Shown here piece after piece: positions 1-7,966 of a stretch of 29,704 bases of DNA. Each line of letters begins with the position of its first letter. The stretch's first letter is position 1. This stretch comes from an uncultured Lachnospiraceae bacterium (GTDB lineage: Bacteria; Bacillota; Clostridia; Lachnospirales; Lachnospiraceae), in contig CARUOB010000038.1 of NCBI GenBank assembly GCA_949076555.1, forward strand, positions 1-29,704, given 5' to 3'. The notes beneath the pieces were generated by a model. The model had not been told where the DNA came from. It did no database searches and was given only the letters and a program-made list of their open reading frames with translations. A program made the position numbers and the translations under genes.

Positions 1-2
1 GC

Positions 3-620
3 GTTGATCCGACGAAGAAAAGAAGGCGGCTCGCCTATCAGATCGGCACGGTGTTCGGGCAGAAGGAGCAGCTCTGGACGCACCTGACGCCTCATGATAA
101 TTTCCGCTTCTTCGGGGCGATCTATGACCTGACGGAGCGGGAGACAGAGGTACGAATCGGCGAACTTTCGGAGCGGTTTGCTTTGCGGGATTTTATTGAC
201 ACACCTGTCAGAAATCTGTCGCTGGGGCAGCGCATCCGCTGTGAGATGGTTGCGGCGCTTATCCATAAGCCGAAGGTGCTGTTTCTGGATGAGCCGACGA
301 TCGGCTTAGACCCGGTGGTGAAGGAAAATGTGCGGGAGCTGGTGAAACAGATGAACAGAGAAGAGCACACCACGATTTTCCTGACCAGTCACGATGTGGG
401 AGATATCGAGAAGCTGTGCAGGCGCATTATCATTGTGAACGACGGGAGGATTGTCATGGACGATTCGGTGGAGCATTTGAAAAGCCATTATCCGCATAAA
501 CAGGCTGCGGACATTGTGGAGCAGAACCGCGGGAACGAGGCAGCAGAGAGCGGGGATATTTCGGACGTGTCGCTGGAAGATATCATCGTAGAGATATACA
601 AGTCGCAGGGGGAGGAATGA
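3..620 (+). CDS. ABC-2 type exporter ATP-binding protein, 5' end missing
   Basis: Nucleotide-binding subunit of an ABC exporter that powers the two permeases encoded next. The gene enters from outside the window, so the Walker A motif is not visible. Frame 3 is open from the first base and reads VDPTKKRRRLAYQIGTVFGQ. Visible motifs are the Q-loop glutamine in GTVFGQKEQLW, the signature NLSLGQR (a variant of LSGGQ), Walker B KVLFLDEPTIGLD, and the H-loop histidine in TSHD. This pattern, with two non-identical permeases following, fits the COG4586 ATPase of the COG4586/COG4587/COG3694 exporter group (related to DrrA). The substrate is not known. The stop codon lies 3 bases before the next start, and that gene's ribosome binding site (GGAGGAA) is inside this coding sequence, so the genes are almost certainly cotranscribed and coupled. 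The family call is firm, the substrate open. Confidence 0.93.
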   Translation, partial: VDPTKKRRRLAYQIGTVFGQKEQLWTHLTPHDNFRFFGAIYDLTERETEVRIGELSERFALRDFIDTPVRNLSLGQRIRCEMVAALIHKPKVLFLDEPTIGLDPVVKENVRELVKQMNREEHTTIFLTSHDVGDIEKLCRRIIIVNDGRIVMDDSVEHLKSHYPHKQAADIVEQNRGNEAAESGDISDVSLEDIIVEIYKSQGEE

Positions 621-623
621 CGT

Positions 624-1496
624 ATGTATGGATGGGGAAAGAGGAATGCCGTAGGTGCGCTGTCATTGGCGCGCGGACGGGGCGGGCGTGTAAAGGGTAT
701 GCCGTTTCGCAAATATGCGGTCATATACCGGCTTGTCCTTATGGAGAATTTGCAGTATGCGGCAAATATCGTTATGGGTTTTTTCAGTTATGCGATTTTT
801 ATCTATATATTTATCATGCTCTGGGAATATATGTACCAGTCACCGGGGGAGCTGATTGCGGGTTACACGAAGGAGCAGATGATCTGGTATGTGATGATGA
901 CGGAAATGATCTGGTTTGGATCGGGCGCGGATTCTGTGGCGAGGGAAGTGTCAACGGACATCCGGGGCGGCAATATCGCTTATCTGATGAACAAGCCTTA
1001 TCATTACACACTGTATGTTTTGGCGAAAAATACGGGGGAGTGGAGTGTCAGACTGCCGATGTATGCAATGCTGGCTGTGGTGATCGGGATGCTGATGGTT
1101 GGGCCTCTGCCCGGGTTTTCGGCTGCAGCGGTTCCGGGGATGGCGGTCTGTGTGGTTTTGGGACTCACCATCAATGCGGTGTTTAAGATGTGCATCAGTC
1201 TGTTTTCTTTCTGGATCGAGGATGCGACGCCTTTCCAGTGGTTGTATAACAAGCTGCTTTTGATCGTCGGAACGATGTTTCCGGTTGAGATATTTCCGGA
1301 AGCATTACAACCGTTATTTAAACTGACGCCGATCTATACCGTGTTTTACGGTCCGGCTAAGCTGATCGTGGATTTCAGCCCGGAGAAATGTGTGGAAATT
1401 CTGGCGGCGCAGGCCGTATATCTGGCTGCGGGCTGTGGGCTGATGTTTCTGATTTACGGGAAAGGGGTGAAGAAACTGTATGTTAACGGCGGTTAA
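624..1496 (+). CDS. ABC-2 type exporter permease, first subunit (COG4587-like)
   Basis: Integral membrane subunit of about 290 residues, with about six hydrophobic spans starting near residue 45 (the region around FFSYAIFIYIFIMLWEYM). The order ATPase, this permease, second permease matches the COG4586/4587/3694 exporter layout. The chosen start ATG at 624 has GGGGAGGAA immediately upstream at a good distance. An internal ATG at 699 would remove 25 basic, non-hydrophobic residues (MYGWGKRNAVGALSLARG...) and is the start one would expect from family length, but its upstream sequence is a poorer ribosome binding site. The last 17 bases overlap the next permease, which argues for translational coupling. 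No substrate can be inferred. Confidence 0.88.
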   Translation: MYGWGKRNAVGALSLARGRGGRVKGMPFRKYAVIYRLVLMENLQYAANIVMGFFSYAIFIYIFIMLWEYMYQSPGELIAGYTKEQMIWYVMMTEMIWFGSGADSVAREVSTDIRGGNIAYLMNKPYHYTLYVLAKNTGEWSVRLPMYAMLAVVIGMLMVGPLPGFSAAAVPGMAVCVVLGLTINAVFKMCISLFSFWIEDATPFQWLYNKLLLIVGTMFPVEIFPEALQPLFKLTPIYTVFYGPAKLIVDFSPEKCVEILAAQAVYLAAGCGLMFLIYGKGVKKLYVNGG

Positions 1497-2274
1497 AAAT
1501 CAAATGAGGGTATGTCTTCTTTCCATTAAATACAATGTGATGCGGGAGATGGTGAACAAGGTGACTTTTCTCACCAACGTGGGATTCATGGTGTTAAACA
1601 ATGCCACCTTTCTGGTGCAGTGGATGATTCTGTTTCGGCTGCGGGGGGACGTGGGCGGATATACGTTTCGTGAGATCATGCTTTTGTGGGGGCTGGTTGC
1701 GGCCTCCTTCGGACTTTCGCATATATTGTTTGCGAGGGTGTTTTCCCTGCCGGATCTGATCATCAACGGAAAACTGGATGCCTATCTGGTACAGCCGAAA
1801 AATGTGCTGGTCAGCGTGATTACTTCAGCCACCGATGTGTCGGCGATCGGAGATTTCCTGTATGGGATTGCGGTTGCTCTGCTCTGCGATCTGGGTGTGG
1901 GCGGCTTTTTCCTCTTTCTGCTGTTTACGGTGACGGGAGCGGTCGTTTTTACAGCGTTCGCCCTGCTTCTGGGGAGCCTGTCTTTCTGGTTTGTGCGGAT
2001 GGATATGCTGCAAAACCAAATGGTTATGGGGATCGTAAGTTTTGGTACGTATCCTGACGGCATTTTTAAGGGCATATCCCGGTTTCTGCTGTATTTTATG
2101 ATTCCGGTGGGGATGGCTGTCTGGTACCCGGTACACGTGATAATCCGCTTTGACGCAGGGATGTTTTTCACCGTGACAGGGTATGCCGCCTTGCTTTCGG
2201 TGACGTCTGTGGGGGTGTTTTACAGGGGGCTTAGACGGTATGCTTCGGGGAATCTGATGGCGGCGAGGCAGTGA
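1480..2274 (+). CDS. ABC-2 type exporter permease, second subunit (COG3694/DUF990-like)
   Basis: Second membrane subunit, 264 residues, overlapping the upstream permease by 17 bases in a different frame. Features typical of the COG3694 group are the N-terminal segment of about 20 residues before the first span, the stretch around SLPDLIINGKLDAYLVQPKN (roughly residues 89-108), and the later SFGTYPDGIFKG (about 186-197), which resembles the PxxxF region of these permeases. About six hydrophobic spans are present. It would form a heterodimeric pore with the preceding subunit. It ends the exporter operon: 150 bp follow before the next gene, beginning with a short AGCC-GAA-GGCT stem that is too small to call a terminator. 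Confidence 0.88.
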   Translation: MLTAVKNQMRVCLLSIKYNVMREMVNKVTFLTNVGFMVLNNATFLVQWMILFRLRGDVGGYTFREIMLLWGLVAASFGLSHILFARVFSLPDLIINGKLDAYLVQPKNVLVSVITSATDVSAIGDFLYGIAVALLCDLGVGGFFLFLLFTVTGAVVFTAFALLLGSLSFWFVRMDMLQNQMVMGIVSFGTYPDGIFKGISRFLLYFMIPVGMAVWYPVHVIIRFDAGMFFTVTGYAALLSVTSVGVFYRGLRRYASGNLMAARQ

Positions 2275-2368
2275 AGCCGAAGGCTGAACTGTTACAATTT
2301 TTCTTCTGTTTCGCGGTAAAATATCTTTGCAAATCGGCATGTTTGTGGTACTTTTATATAGGTATCTG

Positions 2369-2390
2369 TCTGACGTTCTAAAGCGTCAGA
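2369..2390 (+). other. Leader hairpin upstream of the antiporter gene
   Basis: Perfect 7-bp inverted repeat: TCTGACG (2369-2375), an 8-base loop TTCTAAAG, then CGTCAGA (2384-2390). It lies 34 bases before the ATG at 2425 and just upstream of the AAGGAGAA ribosome binding site. No T tract follows, so it is not a standard terminator. It could be an operator or a leader RNA stem. No known riboswitch consensus was recognised in the 150-bp leader. Confidence 0.45.
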
Positions 2391-2424
2391 GCAACGCGAA
2401 ACGGGAGAAGAAGGAGAATTGGTT

Positions 2425-4047
2425 ATGAGACAAATGAAAAAGAGGTGGAGCATGCTTGTGCCGACGGCGCTTCTGCTGGCGATGGCATTCTCCACGACGG
2501 TGTTTGCGGCGGAGGAGGAAACCTTGTATGTGCCTGATCTGCACGCTACGTTCTGGGCGCTGGTTCCGGCCATTGTGGCCATCGGGCTTGCGCTGATCAC
2601 GAAGGAGGTTTACAGTTCCCTGTTTGTGGGGATTCTGATGGGCGCGCTTCTGTACTCGGGATTTCAGTTTGAGCTGACGATTACCCATATTTTTTCGGAC
2701 GGGATCATCGGCGTGCTGTCGGACAGTTACAATGTAGGTATCCTTGTATTCCTGGTGATTCTGGGGGCGATGGTCAGTCTGATGAACAAGGCGGGCGGCT
2801 CGGCGGCTTTCGGCCAGTTTGCGGCAAGCAAGATCAAAAACCGGGTTGGTGCGCAGCTCGCTACCGTTTTTTTGGGTGTGCTTATCTTTATCGACGATTA
2901 TTTCAACTGTCTGACAGTGGGAAGCGTTATGCGCCCTGTGACGGACAAGTTTAAGGTGTCAAGATCGAAACTGGCGTACCTGATTGACGCGACCGCTGCG
3001 CCGGTGTGTATCATCGCGCCGATCTCTTCTTGGGCGGCGGCGGTGACGGGTTTCGTGGAGGGAGAAGACGGTTTTTCCATCTTTATCCGTGCGATTCCCT
3101 ATAATTTCTACGCGATTTTGACGATCATTATGATGGTCGGCATGGTGTTGATGAAAACGGAGTTCGGCAAAATGAAGGAACACGAAAAGAACGCGGCAAG
3201 AAGGGGCGATCTTTTCACCACCTCGGGACGGCCTTACGAAAACGCGAAGGAAGAAAAGGTAAATGCGAAGGGCGGCGTTGTAGATCTGCTGATTCCCATC
3301 GCTGCGCTGATCGTCTGCTGTGTAATCGGTATGATTTATACGGGCGGTTTCTTTGAGGGAGCAGGTTTTGTGGAGGCATTTTCGAACTCTGACGCGTCTC
3401 TTGGCCTGACGCTTGGCAGCTTTTTCGGTCTGGTTATCACGATTCTTCTCTACCAGATTCGCCGGGTGCTTTCCTTTAAGGCGTGTATGGACTGTATTCC
3501 GGAAGGGTTCCGGGCAATGGTGCCTGCGATTCTGATTCTGACTTTTGCATGGACGCTCAAGGCAATGACGGACAGTCTGGGCGCGGATGTGTATGTGGCA
3601 GGGCTGGTTGCGTCCAGCGCGGGCGCGTTTATGAACTTCCTGCCTGCGATTATCTTTGTGGTAGGGTGCTTTCTTGCCTTTGCAACAGGTACTTCCTGGG
3701 GAACCTTCGGCATTTTGATTCCCATTGTGGTGGCAGTATTCCAGAACGGCGATCCGCAAATGATGATTATGTCCATCTCCGCATGTATGGCGGGTGCGGT
3801 CTGCGGCGATCACTGTTCTCCTATCTCCGATACGACCATCATGGCCTCCGCGGGCGCGCAGTGTGAGCACGTGAACCATGTGACGACCCAGCTCCCCTAT
3901 GCGGTGGTGGCGGCGGTGGTTTCCTTTATCACCTATATCGTGGCAGGGTTTGTGAAGAGCGCGTGGATCGCGCTTCCCGTAGGAATTTTGCTGATGGTTT
4001 TGGTGCTGTTTGCGCTTCGCGGGATAAACGGTGTGGTGGAAGATTAG
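2425..4047 (+). CDS. NhaC-family Na+/H+ (or organic-acid) antiporter
   Basis: Polytopic membrane transporter of 540 residues, family PF03553/NhaC. Recognisable family segments are IFIDDYFNCLTVGSVMRP near residues 152-169 with following DATAAPVCIIAPISSW, GTSWGTFGILIPIVVA in the second half, and CGDHCSPISDTTIMAS near residue 455. Members exchange Na+ for H+ or, in some branches, malate for lactate; the exact substrate cannot be read here. The ATG at 2425 is chosen over the TTG at 2419 because AAGGAGAA ends 6 bases before it. The N-terminus MRQMKKRWSMLVPTALLLAM, ending FSTTVFAA before an acidic EEE run, looks like a cleavable signal peptide, which is uncommon for a polytopic transporter. The gene ends tail to tail with the lipoprotein gene, overlapping it by 4 bases. 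Confidence 0.9.
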   Translation: MRQMKKRWSMLVPTALLLAMAFSTTVFAAEEETLYVPDLHATFWALVPAIVAIGLALITKEVYSSLFVGILMGALLYSGFQFELTITHIFSDGIIGVLSDSYNVGILVFLVILGAMVSLMNKAGGSAAFGQFAASKIKNRVGAQLATVFLGVLIFIDDYFNCLTVGSVMRPVTDKFKVSRSKLAYLIDATAAPVCIIAPISSWAAAVTGFVEGEDGFSIFIRAIPYNFYAILTIIMMVGMVLMKTEFGKMKEHEKNAARRGDLFTTSGRPYENAKEEKVNAKGGVVDLLIPIAALIVCCVIGMIYTGGFFEGAGFVEAFSNSDASLGLTLGSFFGLVITILLYQIRRVLSFKACMDCIPEGFRAMVPAILILTFAWTLKAMTDSLGADVYVAGLVASSAGAFMNFLPAIIFVVGCFLAFATGTSWGTFGILIPIVVAVFQNGDPQMMIMSISACMAGAVCGDHCSPISDTTIMASAGAQCEHVNHVTTQLPYAVVAAVVSFITYIVAGFVKSAWIALPVGILLMVLVLFALRGINGVVED

Positions 4048-5144
4048 TGTACTGCTTTTACATTCTCTACGCCGTCTTTCGTGATATCGAATTGCCAGAC
4101 GGCGTGGCCGGGAATGCGGTGTTCTGTTAAATAATAGCTGTTATCTATTTGGGTTATGTAGTAGGGCGTGCCGCCGCCGATGAAATTTTCGTAGATATCT
4201 TCATACTTTCCGCGGGCAAGGTCTTTTAGATTCTTTGCGCGGATGATGGTGGCAAAGTCCTGACTGCCCGTGATATCGGTGGAAACGGTGATGTAGCAGT
4301 TTTTTTCGGCAAAGGTAATTTGTATCATGCCGGCCAGCTCGTCGGGCACCGGATAGGTTTTTTGTACGGCAAAGGTGGACAGATCCGCCTGTAGGACGGC
4401 GGGTGCGCCGGGGATTCCGGAGACGAAGTAAATGTCGTCCCCGTCTATGGTGAAGGAACGCACATAGGTATCTCTCAGGGCGTCCACGGTACGGACTTGT
4501 GTGAGATACATCCGCGGGCTGCCGGGATCGTGGCGGCAAAGGTACATTTCACCGTTCATGGAGCTCCACACGTAGAAGGTGTCCGTGGGGGCGTCATAGA
4601 TAATATAGTGAGGGCGGTTTCCGACTCCATCCAACGTCTGGGTGTGGTAGAAAACGCCCTCCTTTTTTTCAAACACAAGGATGCGGTTTCCCTCCGTGTC
4701 GTCCACCAGATATACCAGCCCGTCGCTGGCGATGGTGTGGCCTTTGTCGATTTCGTCCGTCAAAACGTGCCAGTCCGTCAGAGGATCTGCGAGGTTGTCA
4801 TGGTAGATCACCTGATCGTGATAACAGTCTACGATAAAGTAAGTGTCCTCCACTTTGGTGATATAGGTGGGGACGCTCAAATCCGCAAAGGCATTGCGGG
4901 GAATATCCGGCCCGGCGGCAGGGGTGAAATTTTCGTCCGCGAGATCCCGCACTGTAGTAAAGGCGCGCAGATGCGCTTCACTGGGCAGCAGGGCGCCGCT
5001 TTCTTTTATGTCGGCGCGGGAAGGGGATTCGCCGGGGGCTGCGCCCGGACTGCAGGCTGTGAGGAGTCCTGCCAAAAGCAGCGGAAAAAGGAGGCATCGT
5101 ATGTTTAAGAGCGGGTGTTTTGGTTTCTGTCGTGTTTTTTTCAT
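4044..5144 (-). CDS. Secreted lipoprotein, possibly beta-propeller, unknown function
   Basis: A 366-residue protein with a type II signal peptide: basic start MKKTRQKPKH, a hydrophobic core, and the lipobox LLTAC with Cys31 as the lipid-modified residue. It should therefore be anchored on the outer face of the membrane. After a Pro/Ser-rich linker the body contains repeated short beta-type segments rich in Tyr, Asp and Gly (for example FIVDCYHDQVIYHDN, LVYLVDDTEGNRILVFEK, DDIYFVSGIPGAP), spaced about 40-50 residues apart, which suggests a beta-propeller. No catalytic motif was seen. Its stop overlaps the antiporter stop by 4 bases and no terminator separates them. The ribosome binding site is weak (GGAC about 7 bases before ATG). 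A leftward promoter at 5213-5241 probably drives it. Not assigned to a named family. Confidence 0.82.
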   Translation of the reverse strand: MKKTRQKPKHPLLNIRCLLFPLLLAGLLTACSPGAAPGESPSRADIKESGALLPSEAHLRAFTTVRDLADENFTPAAGPDIPRNAFADLSVPTYITKVEDTYFIVDCYHDQVIYHDNLADPLTDWHVLTDEIDKGHTIASDGLVYLVDDTEGNRILVFEKKEGVFYHTQTLDGVGNRPHYIIYDAPTDTFYVWSSMNGEMYLCRHDPGSPRMYLTQVRTVDALRDTYVRSFTIDGDDIYFVSGIPGAPAVLQADLSTFAVQKTYPVPDELAGMIQITFAEKNCYITVSTDITGSQDFATIIRAKNLKDLARGKYEDIYENFIGGGTPYYITQIDNSYYLTEHRIPGHAVWQFDITKDGVENVKAVH

Positions 5145-5212
5145 AGCTTTGTCCGTTTCGTTGTCAGATTATTTTCAGTGACGTATATGCCTATTTTAGA
5201 GGGCCGCGCATT

Positions 5213-5241
5213 ATTTTACAATATCTTTTGTGGATATTCAA
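5213..5241 (-). promoter_or_regulatory. Leftward promoter for the lipoprotein gene
   Basis: Read on the minus strand: -35 TTGAAT (5241-5236), a 17-base spacer, then -10 TAAAAT (5218-5213), giving a start near 5206 and a leader of about 60 bases. Its -35 abuts and overlaps the -35 of the rightward promoter. Confidence 0.5.
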
Positions 5242-5259
5242 ATAGGGGCGTGATACAAT
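5231..5259 (+). promoter_or_regulatory. Rightward promoter with extended -10 for the acyltransferase gene
   Basis: The extended -10 TGA-TACAAT spans 5251-5259, with a weak -35 TGGATA (5231-5236) at a 17-base spacing. Transcription would start near 5266, about 22 bases before the ATG, and includes the ribosome binding site AGGAGGTGAT. Confidence 0.5.
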
Positions 5260-5287
5260 AGCATAATAGAACAGGAGGTGATACCGC

Positions 5288-6487
5288 ATGCCGGAGCGTT
5301 TGGAATATAATGTTACATTCGGCATTCTCTCTGCCCTGTCCATTATCATGATCGTGGCTGGCCATTCGGGCTATGACATATTAACGGTGGGCGGCCTATT
5401 CCCCTATTATTCTTTTCATGTGCCGCTCTTTATGTTTATATCCGGCTATTTTTATCGGGAAGAGGAGGAGAGCCGTCCTCTTGCATATCTGAAAAAGAAG
5501 GCCAAACGTCTTCTCCTGCCCTATTTTATCTGGAATGTGTTCTACGGAATCCTTGCGCAGACGCTCAGGACGTTTGGCGGCTTTTCTCTGGGCGAGGCGG
5601 TGTCTTTAAAGACGCTTTTTGTATCCCCTTTCTTAAACGGATATCAGTTTATCTACAATTTTGCGGCGTGGTTTGTGCCCGTTCTGTTTGTCGTAGAGGC
5701 GATGAACGTGTGTATGCGGCTTTTGCTCAAACGGCTGCATGGGAACAGCGAATGGCTGATTCTCATGGGATCTCTTGCGGTAGGGATGGCGGTGGTGTAC
5801 TTTGCCGTGCAGGGGCGCGTGTGGGGATTATACAAGACGCCGGGACGGATTCTTTTTCTCTATCCCTGTTTTCAGATGGGGCAGTTTTATAAGAAGAAGT
5901 TAGAAAGGCGGGACACCCTTGGAAATCTGCCGTATTTTGCCATTGTGATTGGGGTACAGGTGCTCTTGCATCTATGCTGTAACGGGCTTGCCTACAGCAG
6001 TGTGTGGTGCACGGGTTTTGCCAACGGTCCGTTGATTCCATATGTGACGGTAGTGTCAGGTGTGGCGTTCTGGCTGCGTGTTTCGAAAATTCTGGCTCCG
6101 CTGTGCGGGGCAAAGGGAAGCTGTGCGGCGGCGCAATCCGGGCGGGAAAACCAGGGCGCTTTGTCAGCGGCGGGAAAATCCGCGGACGGATTTCTCCTGT
6201 ATCTGGGCCGCAATACCTATGCGGTGATGATGCACCACATCATGGCTTTTATGCTGGTAAAGGCGGTTCTTTCAGGGATTGCCGCGCATACGGGATATTT
6301 GGCGGACTTTGACTTTGCGTCTTTTTATGGGAATATCGACTATTACTATTTGGTAAAAGGGTCGGAGGCGTTTCAGATAGTGTATCTGGCCGCGGGCGTG
6401 GGTCTGCCTTTGCTGTTGCAGAGGGGGTTGGATATTTTGCTTCCGGCGGTCGGGCGTCGCCTTCCCGTTCTGAGGCGAACGGACTAA
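5288..6487 (+). CDS. Membrane acyltransferase, family 3 (OafA/WecH-like)
   Basis: Integral membrane protein of 399 residues with about ten spans, matching the acyltransferase-3 family (PF01757) that O-acetylates or O-acylates surface sugars. The family histidine is in IMIVAGHSGYD (His26), and the next conserved block is SFHVPLFMFISGYFY, followed by the basic segment KKKAKRLLLPYFIWN. The start has a near-perfect ribosome binding site (AGGAGGTGAT) 5 bases upstream. A hydrophilic Ala/Gly/Ser-rich insertion (about residues 275-300) sits between two spans in the C-terminal half. The neighbouring glycosyltransferase and the lipoprotein suggest cell-envelope glycan modification, but the acceptor is unknown. 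Confidence 0.87.
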   Translation: MPERLEYNVTFGILSALSIIMIVAGHSGYDILTVGGLFPYYSFHVPLFMFISGYFYREEEESRPLAYLKKKAKRLLLPYFIWNVFYGILAQTLRTFGGFSLGEAVSLKTLFVSPFLNGYQFIYNFAAWFVPVLFVVEAMNVCMRLLLKRLHGNSEWLILMGSLAVGMAVVYFAVQGRVWGLYKTPGRILFLYPCFQMGQFYKKKLERRDTLGNLPYFAIVIGVQVLLHLCCNGLAYSSVWCTGFANGPLIPYVTVVSGVAFWLRVSKILAPLCGAKGSCAAAQSGRENQGALSAAGKSADGFLLYLGRNTYAVMMHHIMAFMLVKAVLSGIAAHTGYLADFDFASFYGNIDYYYLVKGSEAFQIVYLAAGVGLPLLLQRGLDILLPAVGRRLPVLRRTD

Positions 6488-6489
6488 CC

Positions 6490-6594
6490 ATGCGGAAATG
6501 TATCTTGTGTGGGTTTGAATTGCAAACGGCGGGGGAGTGTGTTACTCTATCTAAAGAATGTGTGGAGAGATGTGCCGGAACGGAGGCACAATGA
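6490..6594 (+). CDS. Candidate 34-residue cysteine-rich micro-ORF
   Basis: ATG two bases after the acyltransferase stop opens 34 codons ending in a TGA that overlaps the next ATG as ATGA. The peptide begins MRKCILCGFELQ and has five cysteines (4, 7, 17, 24, 28), including one CxxC, so a small metal-binding knot is conceivable. The ribosome binding site is poor (GAGGCG about 12 bases upstream), so translation would depend on coupling with the acyltransferase. It could equally be non-coding spacer: 105 open bases can occur by chance. No family recognised. Confidence 0.3.
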   Translation: MRKCILCGFELQTAGECVTLSKECVERCAGTEAQ

Positions 6595-6863
6595 GAGATA
6601 AGGTAAAGATTTACAACTGGGATGGCAGAAAGTATCGTCTGCTCGGCAGAGTGAGGCTGCGCAGGGTAAGTGACACGTATGTCATAAATTTGCCGGAGCG
6701 GTTCGGAGACAGGTCCTATACGACAAGATACCAGCTTGATACGCCGGAGCGGTTTGTAAAGAAGCACCGCTATGAGAATCTGCTGTTTCGCGCGGGAAGG
6801 AGCGAAACGTGGCTGCCTGTGGAGGAGAGAATGCAGGCGGAAGCGCTGTTTTCCTACCGGTGA
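6591..6863 (+). CDS. Conserved-looking 90-residue protein of unknown function
   Basis: Small soluble basic protein. The ATG at 6591 is preceded by CGGAGGC at a good distance and is preferred to the upstream in-frame ATG at 6558, which lacks a ribosome binding site. The sequence starts MRDKVKIYNWDGRKYRLLGR and continues with an amphipathic, Arg/Tyr-rich pattern (RVSDTYVINLPERF, YTTRYQLDTPERFVKKH). It has no signal peptide or hydrophobic span and no cysteine. I do not recognise a named family. It lies between the acyltransferase and a glycosyltransferase with short gaps, so it is probably in their transcript. It may be a small regulatory or structural protein, but nothing in the sequence settles this. 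Confidence 0.65.
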   Translation: MRDKVKIYNWDGRKYRLLGRVRLRRVSDTYVINLPERFGDRSYTTRYQLDTPERFVKKHRYENLLFRAGRSETWLPVEERMQAEALFSYR

Positions 6864-6955
6864 TGCGTTAGGTCAAATGCCGGAGAAGGAGCCGGTCTGT
6901 CGGCGGACGATGAGGAGCGCCGCGCAGAATGCCGGGAGGGAAAGGAAGGATATCC

Positions 6956-7966
6956 ATGGTCACAATCAGCCTGTGCATGATCGTGAAAAATGAAGAGCGG
7001 ATATTGGCAAGGTGTCTGGACAGTCTGAGAGGGCTTGTGGATGAGATGATCATCGTGGACACGGGTTCTACGGATGGGACGAAGCAGATCGCGGCAGCGT
7101 ATACGGACCGGATCTATGATTTTGCATGGACGGGGGATTTTTCCGAGGCAAGGAACTTCGCTTTTTCCAAGGCGGAGATGGAGTATATCTACTCGGCGGA
7201 TGCGGACGAGGCGCTTGACGAGGAAAACAGAGCCGCGTTCCTGCGGATGAAGGAGGTTCTGCTTCCGGAGATCGAGATTGTACAGATGTATTATGTAAAC
7301 CAGCTTGCGAACGGGACAATCTATAATTTCGACAAGGAGCTGCGTCCTAAACTTTTCAGAAGAAACCGAACCTTCCGCTGGCAGGGAGCCATCCATGAGC
7401 AGGTTGGCATTACGCCTGTTATTTATGATAGCGACATCTGTATTCAGCATTTGCCGGAGGAGAACCACAAAGACCGTGATCTGGCGGCTTTCGCACGGCT
7501 TGTGGAGGCGGGGGAATTTCTGGATAAAAGGCTGCACAGTATCTATGCGAAGGAGCTTTTTATTTCCGGCGAGGTGAAGGATTTTCTGGCGGCCCGGACA
7601 TTTTTCCGGGATTCCTGCAAGGATGAGAGGCGGGGAGAAGAGGAGCTGATGGAGGCCGCGTGTGTGGCGGCGAGAGCGGCGAGGCTTGCCGGGGACGTGG
7701 CGGATTTCTTTAAATACGCGATGAAAGCGGTGGCGTCAGAAGGCTGCGCGGAAATCTGCTGCGAACTGGGCGCTTATTATATGGAGCGGAAAGATTATGA
7801 GGAGGCCGTTGTGTGGCTGTACAATGCGGCATATGAGACGGAGAGCATTTTGGATATCCACAGCAGCGGCGACCTTCCCCTGCGGGGGCTTGCCAAGTGC
7901 TATCAGGAGCTTGGCAATGACAAACAGGCGGCGGAATATAGCAGACTCGCGGCTGTCTGGTCATAG
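6956..7966 (+). CDS. Family 2 glycosyltransferase with C-terminal helical (TPR-like) region
   Basis: Cytosolic GT-A glycosyltransferase, 336 residues. The N-terminus MVTISLCMIVKNEERILARC is typical of the GT2 group that carries C-terminal TPR-like helices. The nucleotide-sugar site is shown by IIVDTGSTDGT (Asp35, Asp40) and the metal-binding DAD at residues 82-84 (YSADADEAL). The acceptor-side segment FRWQGAIHEQV lies near residues 140-150. From about residue 220 the protein is helical and alanine-rich, ending in two TPR-like units (GAYYMERKDYEEAVVWLYNA and GLAKCYQELGNDKQAAEYS). The start at 6956 is chosen over 6929 because AAGGAAGGA ends 5 bases before it. Likely role is transfer of a sugar to a protein or a surface glycan; donor and acceptor are unknown. 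Confidence 0.88.
   Translation: MVTISLCMIVKNEERILARCLDSLRGLVDEMIIVDTGSTDGTKQIAAAYTDRIYDFAWTGDFSEARNFAFSKAEMEYIYSADADEALDEENRAAFLRMKEVLLPEIEIVQMYYVNQLANGTIYNFDKELRPKLFRRNRTFRWQGAIHEQVGITPVIYDSDICIQHLPEENHKDRDLAAFARLVEAGEFLDKRLHSIYAKELFISGEVKDFLAARTFFRDSCKDERRGEEELMEAACVAARAARLAGDVADFFKYAMKAVASEGCAEICCELGAYYMERKDYEEAVVWLYNAAYETESILDIHSSGDLPLRGLAKCYQELGNDKQAAEYSRLAAVWS

Noticed and set aside
2959..3879. Minus-strand open frame of 306 codons opposite the antiporter gene
   Set aside because: It is a shadow of the high-GC coding strand: the product is Arg/His-rich without family motifs, and the plus-strand gene is clear.
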